A DNA stretch of 64,000 nt from Caldilineaceae bacterium (lineage in GTDB: Bacteria; Chloroflexota; Anaerolineae; Caldilineales; Caldilineaceae), in contig JALHQH010000053.1 of the NCBI GenBank assembly GCA_022842065.1, forward strand, positions 1 through 64,000. The letters run 5' to 3'. A program made the position numbers and the translations under genes. Of this stretch, positions 1 to 6,409 are shown in pieces (within the stretch, counting starts at the first letter, position 1; each line of letters opens with the position of its first letter). The notes under the pieces are model-generated. The model made no database searches. It was given only the letters and a program-made list of their open reading frames with translations, and had not been told where the DNA came from.

Positions 1-119
1 CGTGAAACGTGAAACGTGAAACGTGAAACGTGAAACGTGAAACGTGAAACGTGAAACGTGAAACGTGAAACGTGAAACGTGAAACGTGAAACGTGAAACG
101 TGAAACGTGAAACGTGAAA
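1..119. repeat. Heptamer tandem array, 17 perfect copies of CGTGAAA
   Basis: Seventeen exact copies of the 7-bp unit CGTGAAA fill the left edge, so the real array may be longer. It lies between the minus-strand terminators and cobalamin riboswitch at 153-546 and the unseen minus-strand gene they would control, and so would sit in that gene's leader. Related units (CGTAAAA, CGTAATT, CGTGATG) recur at about 436-486, 2398-2420 and 24755-24822, so this belongs to a dispersed short-tandem-repeat family. It is not CRISPR: there are no spacers. Confidence 0.95.
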
Positions 120-152
120 GTTACCTGAGCAGTTACGAATTACGAATCACAC

Positions 153-192
153 AAAAAAACACGGTCGACCCTTCAAGCAAGGTAGACCGTGT
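153..192 (-). terminator. Rho-independent terminator, minus strand (second of two)
   Basis: The arms 159-170 and 181-192 pair with one mismatch around a 10-nt loop. On the minus strand the stem is followed directly by seven T (153-159). It lies downstream of the stronger hairpin at 197-222, so the riboswitch leader meets two terminators in a row. Confidence 0.6.
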
Positions 193-196
193 CAAT

Positions 197-222
197 AAAA
201 AAGGCCCGCCGGTGGGCGGGCC
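197..222 (-). terminator. Intrinsic terminator, probable riboswitch expression platform
   Basis: GGCCCGCC (203-210) and GGCGGGCC (215-222) form a GC-only 8-bp stem with a 4-nt loop. Read on the minus strand it runs straight into six T (197-202). It lies about 65 nt 3' of the cobalamin aptamer, where a ligand-controlled terminator would be expected. No competing antiterminator pairing was worked out. Confidence 0.7.
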
Positions 223-287
223 AAGGTGTCTAAAAAATCCTGTGACACGCTCGTCCCCCTTTTGCCTCGAAGGTGGTATCAAGCAAC

Positions 288-546
288 AACACAGGCGGGT
301 AATCGGACTTGCTAATAATTAATGGAAAATAATTAATGGTTAATGATTAACGAGTGTTGCGAGAGCGACGACATCATTAACCATTAAAACTTAATTATTC
401 TCAATTAATTATTACTTACCGTTGCGGGACAGTGCCGGACTGAATTACGCTTTACGCATCACGTTTTACGAATTACGTTTCACGCAATCTTCACCGAGCT
501 TCCCCCATTGTGCGCACTGCATCCGGGCAGGAGGCGCACCTGTGTT
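288..546 (-). promoter_or_regulatory. Cobalamin (B12) riboswitch, minus strand
   Basis: Read on the minus strand, the P1 halves AACACAGG (539-546) and CCTGTGTT (288-295) pair perfectly. Between them are GGTGCGCC at the 5' side, GGGGGAAGCTCGGTGAA, then CCGGCACTGTCCCGCAAC followed by GGTAA, and a B12 box AGTCCGATTACCCGCC fitting AGYCMGRNNACCNGCC. These are the conserved core segments of the family, in the right order. At 259 nt it is long because two variable arms contain inserted short repeats: CGTAAAA-type heptamers at about 436-486 and TTAATGG-type units at about 308-415. It should control a minus-strand gene left of the window, typically a corrinoid transporter, a B12 biosynthesis enzyme or a B12-independent isozyme. 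Confidence 0.88.
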
Positions 547-615
547 ATCTATTCAATTAATGATTAGCATAGCACTCGGTACTAAAGCTGTCAAACTTGC
601 GTGCTAGTCTATTGC

Positions 616-2052
616 TCATTCAAAAGCGAGTTGGTGCTTGTGAGTCGGCATCGGTTGGACCCCTATTGAGCCCTTGCGGAGCACCCGCCAGACAATTGCC
701 GGCGCAAATAAGGTTGTTGGCGCGGCCAGCATATTTTGGACATGGAAGAAGGCCTCGGCCACGACCGTGTCATCAGCCATACAGCGGATGACGCGGTTGA
801 TATAGCCCTGCATCAAGCGGGAGATCGGGTCAACTTTGTGCCCAGTGGCGGCGACCGGCCACCGGAGATCCTGCCCAGTTGCCAATTGCCAGGGCCCGGC
901 AATCACTTTGGCCAGTTGACGCTGAAAGGTCTGTGCCAGCCCCCTCATTACAGCAGGATCATGTCGTCGATAATGAGCCTGTAAGACTTGCTGCAGCGTC
1001 TGCGCCCCCAACGCGGCCACCGTCATCCCCTGGCCATAGACCGGGTTGAGCGCATAGACGGCGTCACCGATGGCCAACACCCCTTCCAGATAGCGCGGCA
1101 GTTGATCATAGCGGCGCAGCCGGTTGGCCGCCTGTTGATAGCCATAGGGCGCGGTCAGCGGTTCGGCCTGTTCAATCGCCTGTGCAAATTCGGGTGACGG
1201 CAGCGTACGCGCAAAGTGCAGAAAGCCGGCTTCATCGGTCGGTGGATGATCGCCGTTGAGACCAACCAAGGTCACCAACCAGCGCTCGCCCGCAGCGGCC
1301 GTCGCTTCCAGCGGCGTGATGATGCCGCCGCGTGATTGGTGCGGCGCTTCAGCCAGGTAGTACATCATCTGCCAAGGCGGTGCGGTAGCGGGCCGGCGGT
1401 AGATGCGCGAAGCATAGCCGGCCTTGGCATCGACAGTGACTTCGGTTGGTGGGGTATAGCCAAGTTGCGCCAGCCAGGCGGGCAAGATGGAGTTGCGCCC
1501 GCTGGCATCAACGACCAACGTGGCCGGGATCGTTTGTGGCGCGACCGCCGGCTGCTGGCGATCCTGGAGCTGTACGCCGGTGACATGGGTCCCTGCCGGG
1601 TTGGTACAAAGGCCAGCGACCGCATACCCTTGTCGAAAGTGGACCTTGGGATCACCGCGCAGTCGCTGATAGAGTTGATACTCAATCAGCGCGCGGCTAC
1701 AGCCAATGGTATTCAAGGCCGATGGGAAGGGCTGCAACCATTTGCCACCAAAGTAAAAGGCCGTTTCATTGCCCATGTTGACCTTGGTCGCGCCGTTGGC
1801 AAGCAACTCGGCCGTGAGGCCGGGGAAGAATCCTTCCATAATCTGTTGGCCGCGCACCAGCAAACCGTGGGCATGACGGGCTTGGGGGGCACCCTTGCGA
1901 AAGGCAGGTTGATCGGGCAACTGATCGCGCTCGATCACGGTGACGGTAGTGAAATAATCAGCCAGCACACGGGCGGTCAACAGCCCGGCGATACTGCCGC
2001 CGATGACAACGGCATGGGTTGGTTGATTGGGATTGCGCTGGATCTGACTCAT
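616..2052 (-). CDS. FAD-dependent oxidoreductase (PHBH/geranylgeranyl-reductase-like fold)
   Basis: A 478-residue flavoprotein. A Rossmann FAD loop VVIGGSIAGLLTARVLAD lies at about residues 15-32, followed by IERD, which binds the adenosine ribose. The second FAD motif GVLAIGDAVYALNPVYGQGM lies near residue 325, the GD-box form of the p-hydroxybenzoate hydroxylase superfamily. The family hydroxylates or reduces hydrophobic or aromatic substrates; the substrate here cannot be read. Start: ATG preceded by AGAGGAAAAAGCACA. It is the last gene of a minus-strand run, 27 nt after the small protein at 2080-2382. The cobalamin riboswitch downstream does not regulate it because it lies 3' of the stop codon. 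It could also be annotated as a tryptophan-halogenase-like enzyme, but no halogenase lysine motif was recognised. Confidence 0.85.
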   Translation of the reverse strand: MSQIQRNPNQPTHAVVIGGSIAGLLTARVLADYFTTVTVIERDQLPDQPAFRKGAPQARHAHGLLVRGQQIMEGFFPGLTAELLANGATKVNMGNETAFYFGGKWLQPFPSALNTIGCSRALIEYQLYQRLRGDPKVHFRQGYAVAGLCTNPAGTHVTGVQLQDRQQPAVAPQTIPATLVVDASGRNSILPAWLAQLGYTPPTEVTVDAKAGYASRIYRRPATAPPWQMMYYLAEAPHQSRGGIITPLEATAAAGERWLVTLVGLNGDHPPTDEAGFLHFARTLPSPEFAQAIEQAEPLTAPYGYQQAANRLRRYDQLPRYLEGVLAIGDAVYALNPVYGQGMTVAALGAQTLQQVLQAHYRRHDPAVMRGLAQTFQRQLAKVIAGPWQLATGQDLRWPVAATGHKVDPISRLMQGYINRVIRCMADDTVVAEAFFHVQNMLAAPTTLFAPAIVWRVLRKGSIGVQPMPTHKHQLAFE

Positions 2053-2079
2053 TGTGCTTTTTCCTCTTGTTCGGGTTTA

Positions 2080-2382
2080 TTAACTGATTGTGATAATCGT
2101 TTTGACATCCGTGTGATAATCAAAGTCATCCCCCCTTTGTATCCAAGCTTCAACACCTGAGATCGGCCAGCCAAAACATTCAACACGCAGGGTGTACTCT
2201 CCTGGGGCGAGCGGTTCGACAAGGTCAAAATTGACGCTGCTGACGCCCTGGTAGTTGCGGCTGATCACCGCGAGCAAGGCATCATTACGATAGAGACTCC
2301 AGCAATAGTAGCGCACCTGGTAGTTGCTGGTGGCCAGAAAGCGATAGCCGTGCGGTAGGCGGGTGACGGTGATGAGCAGCAT
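2080..2382 (-). CDS. Small conserved-type hypothetical protein (100 aa)
   Basis: Not recognised. It has no signal peptide and is rich in aromatic residues (YYCWSLYRND, CFGWP), with alternating hydrophobic and polar residues suggesting an all-beta fold. The middle stretch LAPGEYTLRVECFG resembles a strand pair of Ig-like or carbohydrate-binding sandwiches. ATG preceded by AAGAGG with good spacing. It sits between the secreted small protein (2436-2729) and the FAD oxidoreductase (616-2052) in what looks like one operon. Confidence 0.65.
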   Translation of the reverse strand: MLLITVTRLPHGYRFLATSNYQVRYYCWSLYRNDALLAVISRNYQGVSSVNFDLVEPLAPGEYTLRVECFGWPISGVEAWIQRGDDFDYHTDVKTIITIS

Positions 2383-2435
2383 AGGCGTGGCCTCTTAGTA
2401 ATGCGTAAAACGTGATGCGTCAAGGGTTAGCCGAT

Positions 2436-2729
2436 TTATCCGCGTTTGAGGGTAACATCGTCGACTTTATATATTCCTGGTAGTTTGGCGGCGGGGTCAG
2501 GGTCAGGGTTGGAGTCGAGCGCCGTCGGCTGGAGACTAACCTGCCAAGGAAATTGATTTGCCGGCTCTTGCGTGCCAAGCAGCGCGGCGCTGAGCGTTTT
2601 TCCGGTACCGGTTGGGGTGGTCGGCGCTTGGGCCTGTGCCGCGGCCGGTTGGCTGATCGCAGTGACAAGGCAGAAAAAGGCCGGCAGCAAGGGGTAAAGT
2701 ATGCGTTTTTTGTAGATCATCGTGTTCAT
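2436..2729 (-). CDS. Short secreted protein with a trypsin-like N-terminal motif
   Basis: A 97-residue product with a clear Sec signal peptide (basic start, hydrophobic core LLPAFFCLVTAI, cleavage near AAAQA, about residue 32). Around residues 50-66 it reads LLGTQEPANQFPWQVSLQ, which resembles the mature N-terminus of trypsin-family (S1) proteases (IVGG-x-EA...PWQVSLQ). The chain ends soon after, with no His-Asp-Ser triad, so it cannot be an active protease. It is either a decayed protease fragment or a small secreted protein with a chance match. Start supported by AAGGAAACAAACC before ATG. First gene of the run leading to 616-2052. Confidence 0.6.
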   Translation of the reverse strand: MNTMIYKKRILYPLLPAFFCLVTAISQPAAAQAQAPTTPTGTGKTLSAALLGTQEPANQFPWQVSLQPTALDSNPDPDPAAKLPGIYKVDDVTLKRG

Positions 2730-2784
2730 GGTTTGTTTCCTTATGGGATTGTTGATTGTTTACAGATAACACAACTAAACGTGG

Positions 2785-2818
2785 CACAATTGTGTACTGT
2801 GCATTCCCTGATGCACAG
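2785..2818. repeat. Short hairpins upstream of the secreted small gene
   Basis: CACAATTGTG (2785-2794) is a perfect 10-bp palindrome. CTGTGCAT (2797-2804) pairs with ATGCACAG (2811-2818). The second hairpin resembles the hairpin duplicated at 60435-60541, including the 'gcat-nccc-gatgc' centre, so it may be a copy of the same repeat family. It lies in the 128-bp gap between two minus-strand genes and could be an operator or a terminator stem without a T tract. Confidence 0.45.
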
Positions 2819-2857
2819 AGCGCTTTGTGTCAACTCTATTTGTTTTGTCTATTAGAT

Positions 2858-3274
2858 TTACGCGAAGGCCGGCGTGGTTGCTTCCTGCATAACGCCAGCC
2901 AACAGTTGATAGGCGGCAGCCCACGCGGCCCGCACCTCATCGGTAAAGGCCGGGCCAAAGTGCTGGGCCAGGGTCCAGAGCAATGCCTCGCCGACGGTAG
3001 TGTAGTGTGCTGGTTGCACCCCGTAATGGGCGTGGCGTTCCCCCAGCCGGCGGACAGCCGCCAAGAGTCGTTCGGGTTGGGGCAGGTTATGAACTACAAG
3101 CGCGAGCATGGTCATCAACTTGTCGCCTTGTTCGCCCATATCCCCAGAGAAGAGGGGGCGCAGGGTTGGGTCAAGCACAAACAGTCGCTGGTAGAAGCGC
3201 TCGGCAATCACACTTGCGGCGGGGGCGGCCAGGGCAAAGGTCTGTTGGATCAGGTCGATCTGGTGCGGATTCAT
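2858..3274 (-). CDS. Single-domain bacterial haemoglobin (Vitreoscilla-type globin)
   Basis: A 138-residue globin binding haem, with family roles in O2 delivery or NO detoxification. The pattern around the proximal histidine, RHAHYGVQPAHYTTVGEALL (about residues 80-99), is that of Vitreoscilla haemoglobin and flavohaemoglobin globin domains. No FAD/NAD reductase domain follows, so an external reductase would be needed. The start was set at the internal ATG 3274 because AGAAAGGAAATAACA precedes it; an upstream in-frame extension of 17 codons lacks such a site. The stop is 128 bp from the next minus-strand gene. Confidence 0.9.
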   Translation of the reverse strand: MNPHQIDLIQQTFALAAPAASVIAERFYQRLFVLDPTLRPLFSGDMGEQGDKLMTMLALVVHNLPQPERLLAAVRRLGERHAHYGVQPAHYTTVGEALLWTLAQHFGPAFTDEVRAAWAAAYQLLAGVMQEATTPAFA

Positions 3275-3402
3275 TGTTATTTCCTTTCTGGTAGTAAACA
3301 GGTTGGCGTGGCTCAAAGATAACATGGGGCGGTGGGTACTGATGCCTCACGGATTGGGGGCCATGCATCACGGGGGAAAATGCAGCTTGGGCGGGGTAGA
3401 TC

Positions 3403-3438
3403 AAAAAAGGCGTCTGCTCGCGTGAGAAAGCAGACGCC
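3403..3438 (-). terminator. Intrinsic terminator, minus strand
   Basis: GGCGTCTGCT (3409-3418) pairs exactly with AGCAGACGCC (3429-3438). On the minus strand the stem is followed by six T (3403-3408). It fits as the 3' end of the acetyltransferase transcript (3629-4165). Confidence 0.75.
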
Positions 3439-3487
3439 TGGGTGCTGATTGAAAAAGAGTGGGATTCAATTGGATTGGGGTGTGCTC

Positions 3488-3624
3488 AAAATCATCCCGG
3501 AATCTTTTGGAGATTCCGGGATGATTTTAAGTGACGTTTATACGACAACAACGTTATTATGTGCCTAGCTGGTCCGTGACCAGCTAGGCACAGCGCCGCG
3601 CGACTGCAATTTAACGTTGTCGTA
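3488..3624. repeat. Nested palindromes, including a CTAGCTGGTCCGTGACCAG element
   Basis: There are three structures in a row. The arms 3488-3505 and 3511-3528 form a perfect 18-bp hairpin. Inside a wider imperfect inverted repeat (3541-3556 with 3612-3624) is a perfect hairpin, 3561-3573 with 3579-3591, with loop CCGTG. Its core resembles the CTAGCCAGTCCGTGACTGG units at about 6198-6258 and 18499. This looks like a small palindromic intergenic element rather than a terminator, because no T tract follows. Confidence 0.6.
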
Positions 3625-3628
3625 ATGC

Positions 3629-4165
3629 TTACTGCTGTGCAGCCCACTCCTCACGCAAAATACCCATATAGACTAGGTCAATATAGTGGCCATTGCTCCA
3701 CACATGGCTGCGCAACCGGCCCTCTTCGACAAAACCGCAGCGCTGATACGCGCCAATCGCGCGTGCGTTGGTGCCGTTGACCGAAAGAAAGACGCGGTGC
3801 AAGTTGTGATGGCGAAAGCCATAGTCGATCAACAGGCGGATCGCCTCGGTGCCGTAGCCGCGGCCCCAGTAGGTTTTATCCCCGATGGTGATGCCCAGTT
3901 CAGCGGTGCGGGCGACGTGATTGAAGTTAAAGAGTGCACATTGGCCGATCAACTTGCCGTCGGCTTCGATGGCAAAGCCGGTGCCGTCGCGCCCACCACT
4001 GCCAACTTGGCTATCAAACTCAGCTTCGAGCCGGGCCAGCGATTGGGGCAGAGGTGGATCGCCACCACCGGCCAACTCGACTTCGACATCATTGTTAAAT
4101 TCGCAGAGCAAAGGGAGATCGTCACGAGTCATGGCACGTAGCTGTAGGTTGGAGCCTTGTAACAT
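3629..4165 (-). CDS. GNAT N-acetyltransferase, RimJ/RimL-like
   Basis: A 178-residue acetyl-CoA-dependent acetyltransferase. GNAT elements seen: an N-terminal LRAMTRDDLPLLCEFNND, the central beta-bulge strand AELGITIGDKTYWGRGYGTE carrying the R/Q-x-x-G-x-G/A CoA loop (GRGYGTEA), and the C-terminal NARAIGAYQRCGFVEEGRLR typical of RimJ/RimL relatives. The acceptor (protein N-terminus, aminoglycoside or small amine) cannot be deduced. Start placed at 4165, where GAGG lies 7 nt before ATG; an in-frame ATG 13 codons upstream has no ribosome binding site. Monocistronic, with a minus-strand terminator at 3403-3438. Confidence 0.85.
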   Translation of the reverse strand: MLQGSNLQLRAMTRDDLPLLCEFNNDVEVELAGGGDPPLPQSLARLEAEFDSQVGSGGRDGTGFAIEADGKLIGQCALFNFNHVARTAELGITIGDKTYWGRGYGTEAIRLLIDYGFRHHNLHRVFLSVNGTNARAIGAYQRCGFVEEGRLRSHVWSNGHYIDLVYMGILREEWAAQQ

Positions 4166-4377
4166 TTTTGCCCTCAGGTCAGGCGTCCTGCTGGGACGCA
4201 GCATAGTTGGTTTGAATGGCGCAGATGCAGAATGAATTCTGCATCTGCTAGTACACCGTTACCGAAATTTTGCTAGTTTACCTGTAGGTCATCACCTCCG
4301 GCGTGACGGCTCGCTAAACCATCAAAACTTGCGTCATAATGCACTAGTATAAGCCTGCTGATGAATGTTAAGAAAAT

Positions 4378-4577
4378 AATCCGGTAAATGTAAGCTAGCC
4401 GCCCCGCCATAAATGGCACCCAAAGGGTACGGGGCTACAGAACAACGCCCCCCTAAAGCGGGCTTTAGCCTGCGTTGTTCTGTAGCCCTGTGGCTTTAGC
4501 CAGGGCGGTTTACCGAATCATTATTTAACGTTCATGAGCGCACTTCCGCCTGTCAGCCTGGGGTTTCAACCCCAGGC
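4378..4577. repeat. Palindromic non-coding element, possibly derived from IS200/IS605 ends
   Basis: The 17-bp arms 4432-4448 and 4472-4488 are exact inverted repeats enclosing CTAAAGCGGGCTTTAG. Outer flanks CCGCCCCG and GGGCGG also pair loosely. At 4556-4577 GCCTGGGG and CCCCAGGC form a hairpin. The segment GTGGCTTTAGCCAGGG resembles the 3' end of the TnpB element in this window (AATGGCTTTAGCCTTGGG, about 44793-44812). No ORF is supported here. It is probably a non-autonomous palindromic element. Confidence 0.5.
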
Positions 4578-4584
4578 GACGTTA

Positions 4585-5298
4585 TCACTCAATCTGCCGA
4601 TACGCGCCCTCAACCAGCCGCGGCACACAAGGGCTGACGCCAGTTGCCGCCACCAACGCCACATTTTCGGCGTGACCGCGTTCGACATGCTCTTTGGCGG
4701 AACTGCATTGTGCAACCAAGGTAGCCAGATCAGCTTGCGCATCGACAAAGGCCGCACGCGCCGCTCTGGCTTCCGGCGAAAGCGCTCCTTGCAGTTCACT
4801 GATAATCGCCCCGGCCCCCACCCAATCTTCATAGGCGGGGCGGAGCGCCTCCGCCGGGTACCACCGCTCTCCCGCCGGGATGACGGCGATGCGTTTACCA
4901 AGTTTCATTGCCACGGACGCGACGGCCTGATAGTTGCGCAGACAGCCGGCCAGGGTTGGTGTCTCGCCGGTGCCCAAACTCAGCGTGGAGCCATTGGGGG
5001 AAGGCAAGACCAAACGTAGATCGGGCGGCAGTTGCACCAGCGAATGGGGCGAGAGCGAGTAACCGCTGCCACCCCATTTGGTTGCCAGCGCCGCCCCGAC
5101 GGATTGGGCAAAGCCAGCCCCATCATCGCCACGATAGGGATAAACGGTCGCCCCTTGCGCCGTGGCAATCTCGACGCAAGTTGTGAACGAAAAGAGATCC
5201 ACTATGATGATCACATCACTGATCGGGGCTAAAATTGCGACCCCTTGCTCGCCCCATTCACAGCGGATGTCAAACTCGGCTTGGGTAAAGGGGGTCAT
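4585..5298 (-). CDS. ComB-like 2-phosphosulfolactate phosphatase family protein
   Basis: A 237-residue Mg-dependent phosphatase of the ComB family. Landmarks are VDLFSFTTCVEIA near residue 33, the strand LVLPSPNGSTLS near 96, and VIPAGERWYP near 140. In methanogens ComB hydrolyses phosphosulfolactate on the way to coenzyme M. No comA or comC homologue lies nearby, and a Chloroflexota host would not be expected to make coenzyme M, so the substrate is probably another sulfo- or phospho-hydroxyacid, as in other bacteria with orphan comB. It starts 3 bp after the stop of the secreted protein 5302-6153, suggesting cotranscription. Confidence 0.8.
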   Translation of the reverse strand: MTPFTQAEFDIRCEWGEQGVAILAPISDVIIIVDLFSFTTCVEIATAQGATVYPYRGDDGAGFAQSVGAALATKWGGSGYSLSPHSLVQLPPDLRLVLPSPNGSTLSLGTGETPTLAGCLRNYQAVASVAMKLGKRIAVIPAGERWYPAEALRPAYEDWVGAGAIISELQGALSPEARAARAAFVDAQADLATLVAQCSSAKEHVERGHAENVALVAATGVSPCVPRLVEGAYRQIE

Positions 5299-5301
5299 CG
5301 T

Positions 5302-6153
5302 TTAGCCCCCACTCCCGGCGTTCGGCGGATCAATCGATAAGAAGTCGATGGCGGTATTGCTTGGAATCACATACCCGCTATCGGGATTATAACCGATATA
5401 AATCGTTGATGCCGGCGTATAGAAGCTCACCTGCGCGTCCGGCCCCACCGGCACATTTTCAGTGACACCCGCAATTTCAAAATTCAGCGCACAGGCATTG
5501 CAATCATAGTCAGCCCGATACTCTAGCCAGTTGTTGAGAACAGGGGACGGCACTGCCACTGTCGACTCGATTGTGCCCATGTTGGTCAGCGTTGTCTTCA
5601 GCGCAGTGCTACTCATGCTGGTCACAATCGCCGTATAGTGCGCATCCTGGTGATAGAAAAGGGGCGCAATCCCTGTTGTCGTTGAATAGACCAACGCGGC
5701 CGTGTGCAGATGTTGATAGATATGGTGATCATCGACCATAATCTCACAACTGGCGTCGACTTTTTTGCATGCCAGCGCTAACTCGGCCATGGCACTCTTC
5801 ACATCGAGTTGACACTGTAAATAGCCGCCGGTAAAGAGTGCCGAGCCACCGCTCAAACCCACACTACCCACCCGTTGACAAGCAACCGGAAAAGCATCGC
5901 TGACCAATGCGGGGGCCTTCACACCACCATTCCCATCGTTATAGCCCATATCAATCTGCAGCTTGCCATTGAAATCATTGGCAAAGTCAAAGGTCAGTTT
6001 CCAGTACGAGGCAAAGTCTTCCTGATTCGCCATGACCGACCCGGTGGGGATGAATGTCCCACCGAGGGTCAATGCCAGCAGGATTAGCCAACGGAATGCG
6101 GCATGCGTTGGGCGAGCGCTGATCTGTGATTGTTCATGGTTTTTGCAGTTCAT
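5302..6153 (-). CDS. Secreted hypothetical protein, cysteine-containing
   Basis: Not recognised. 283 residues: an N-terminal region with a hydrophobic segment WLILLALTLGGTF (about 23-35) and a probable cleavage site before NQEDF (about 43), so likely exported. The mature part is beta-rich and includes SYWKLTFDFANDFNGKLQIDMGYND and cysteine pairs C..KKVDASC and CNAC that may form disulfides. ATG preceded by AAAGGAAG. Followed after 3 bp by the comB-like gene; whether the two share a role is unknown. Confidence 0.65.
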   Translation of the reverse strand: MNCKNHEQSQISARPTHAAFRWLILLALTLGGTFIPTGSVMANQEDFASYWKLTFDFANDFNGKLQIDMGYNDGNGGVKAPALVSDAFPVACQRVGSVGLSGGSALFTGGYLQCQLDVKSAMAELALACKKVDASCEIMVDDHHIYQHLHTAALVYSTTTGIAPLFYHQDAHYTAIVTSMSSTALKTTLTNMGTIESTVAVPSPVLNNWLEYRADYDCNACALNFEIAGVTENVPVGPDAQVSFYTPASTIYIGYNPDSGYVIPSNTAIDFLSIDPPNAGSGG

Positions 6154-6184
6154 TTAAAACTTCCTTTCACCAAAAAGGTTATTT

Positions 6185-6270
6185 GTAACTACCAAGCTCC
6201 TAGCCAGTCCGTGACTCGCGCTAACCCACCCGCCAGTCACGGACTGGCTAGGAGCGGGCTTGGTAGTTAC
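6185..6270. repeat. Long inverted repeat with CTAGCCAGTCCGTGACT arms
   Basis: The outer arms GTAACTACCAAG and CTTGGTAGTTAC, with CTCCTAGCCAGTCCGTGACT and its complement inside, form a hairpin of about 33 bp per arm around a central CGCGCTAACCCACCCGC. The same GTAACTACCAAGC sequence followed by CTAGCC occurs at about 33646, and the CTAGCCAGTCCGTGACTGG core at 18499. It lies just upstream of the secreted protein gene at 5302-6153 and 3' of the NB-ARC gene. No T tract. Confidence 0.7.
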
Positions 6271-6409
6271 GGTTATTTTGTTTGCGGTAGGTGTGATTTC
6301 TGATCGCACCTACGTTGGCCGATTTAATTTTGCAATGATCGAGAGAGCGATTTGGCATGGCAACAGCTTAGCACGGGCGGGTGGTGGTTGATGCATCATA
6401 AATGGTCGC

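Noticed and set aside
1..119. CRISPR-like array
   Set aside because: The units are contiguous 7-bp copies with no spacers; it is a simple tandem repeat.
197..222. Terminator of the FAD oxidoreductase gene (616-2052)
   Set aside because: A whole riboswitch lies between the stop codon and this hairpin, so it belongs to the leader of the next gene to the left.
107..322. 71-codon plus-strand ORF
   Set aside because: It covers repeats and two minus-strand terminators and the riboswitch end; no ribosome site or family features.
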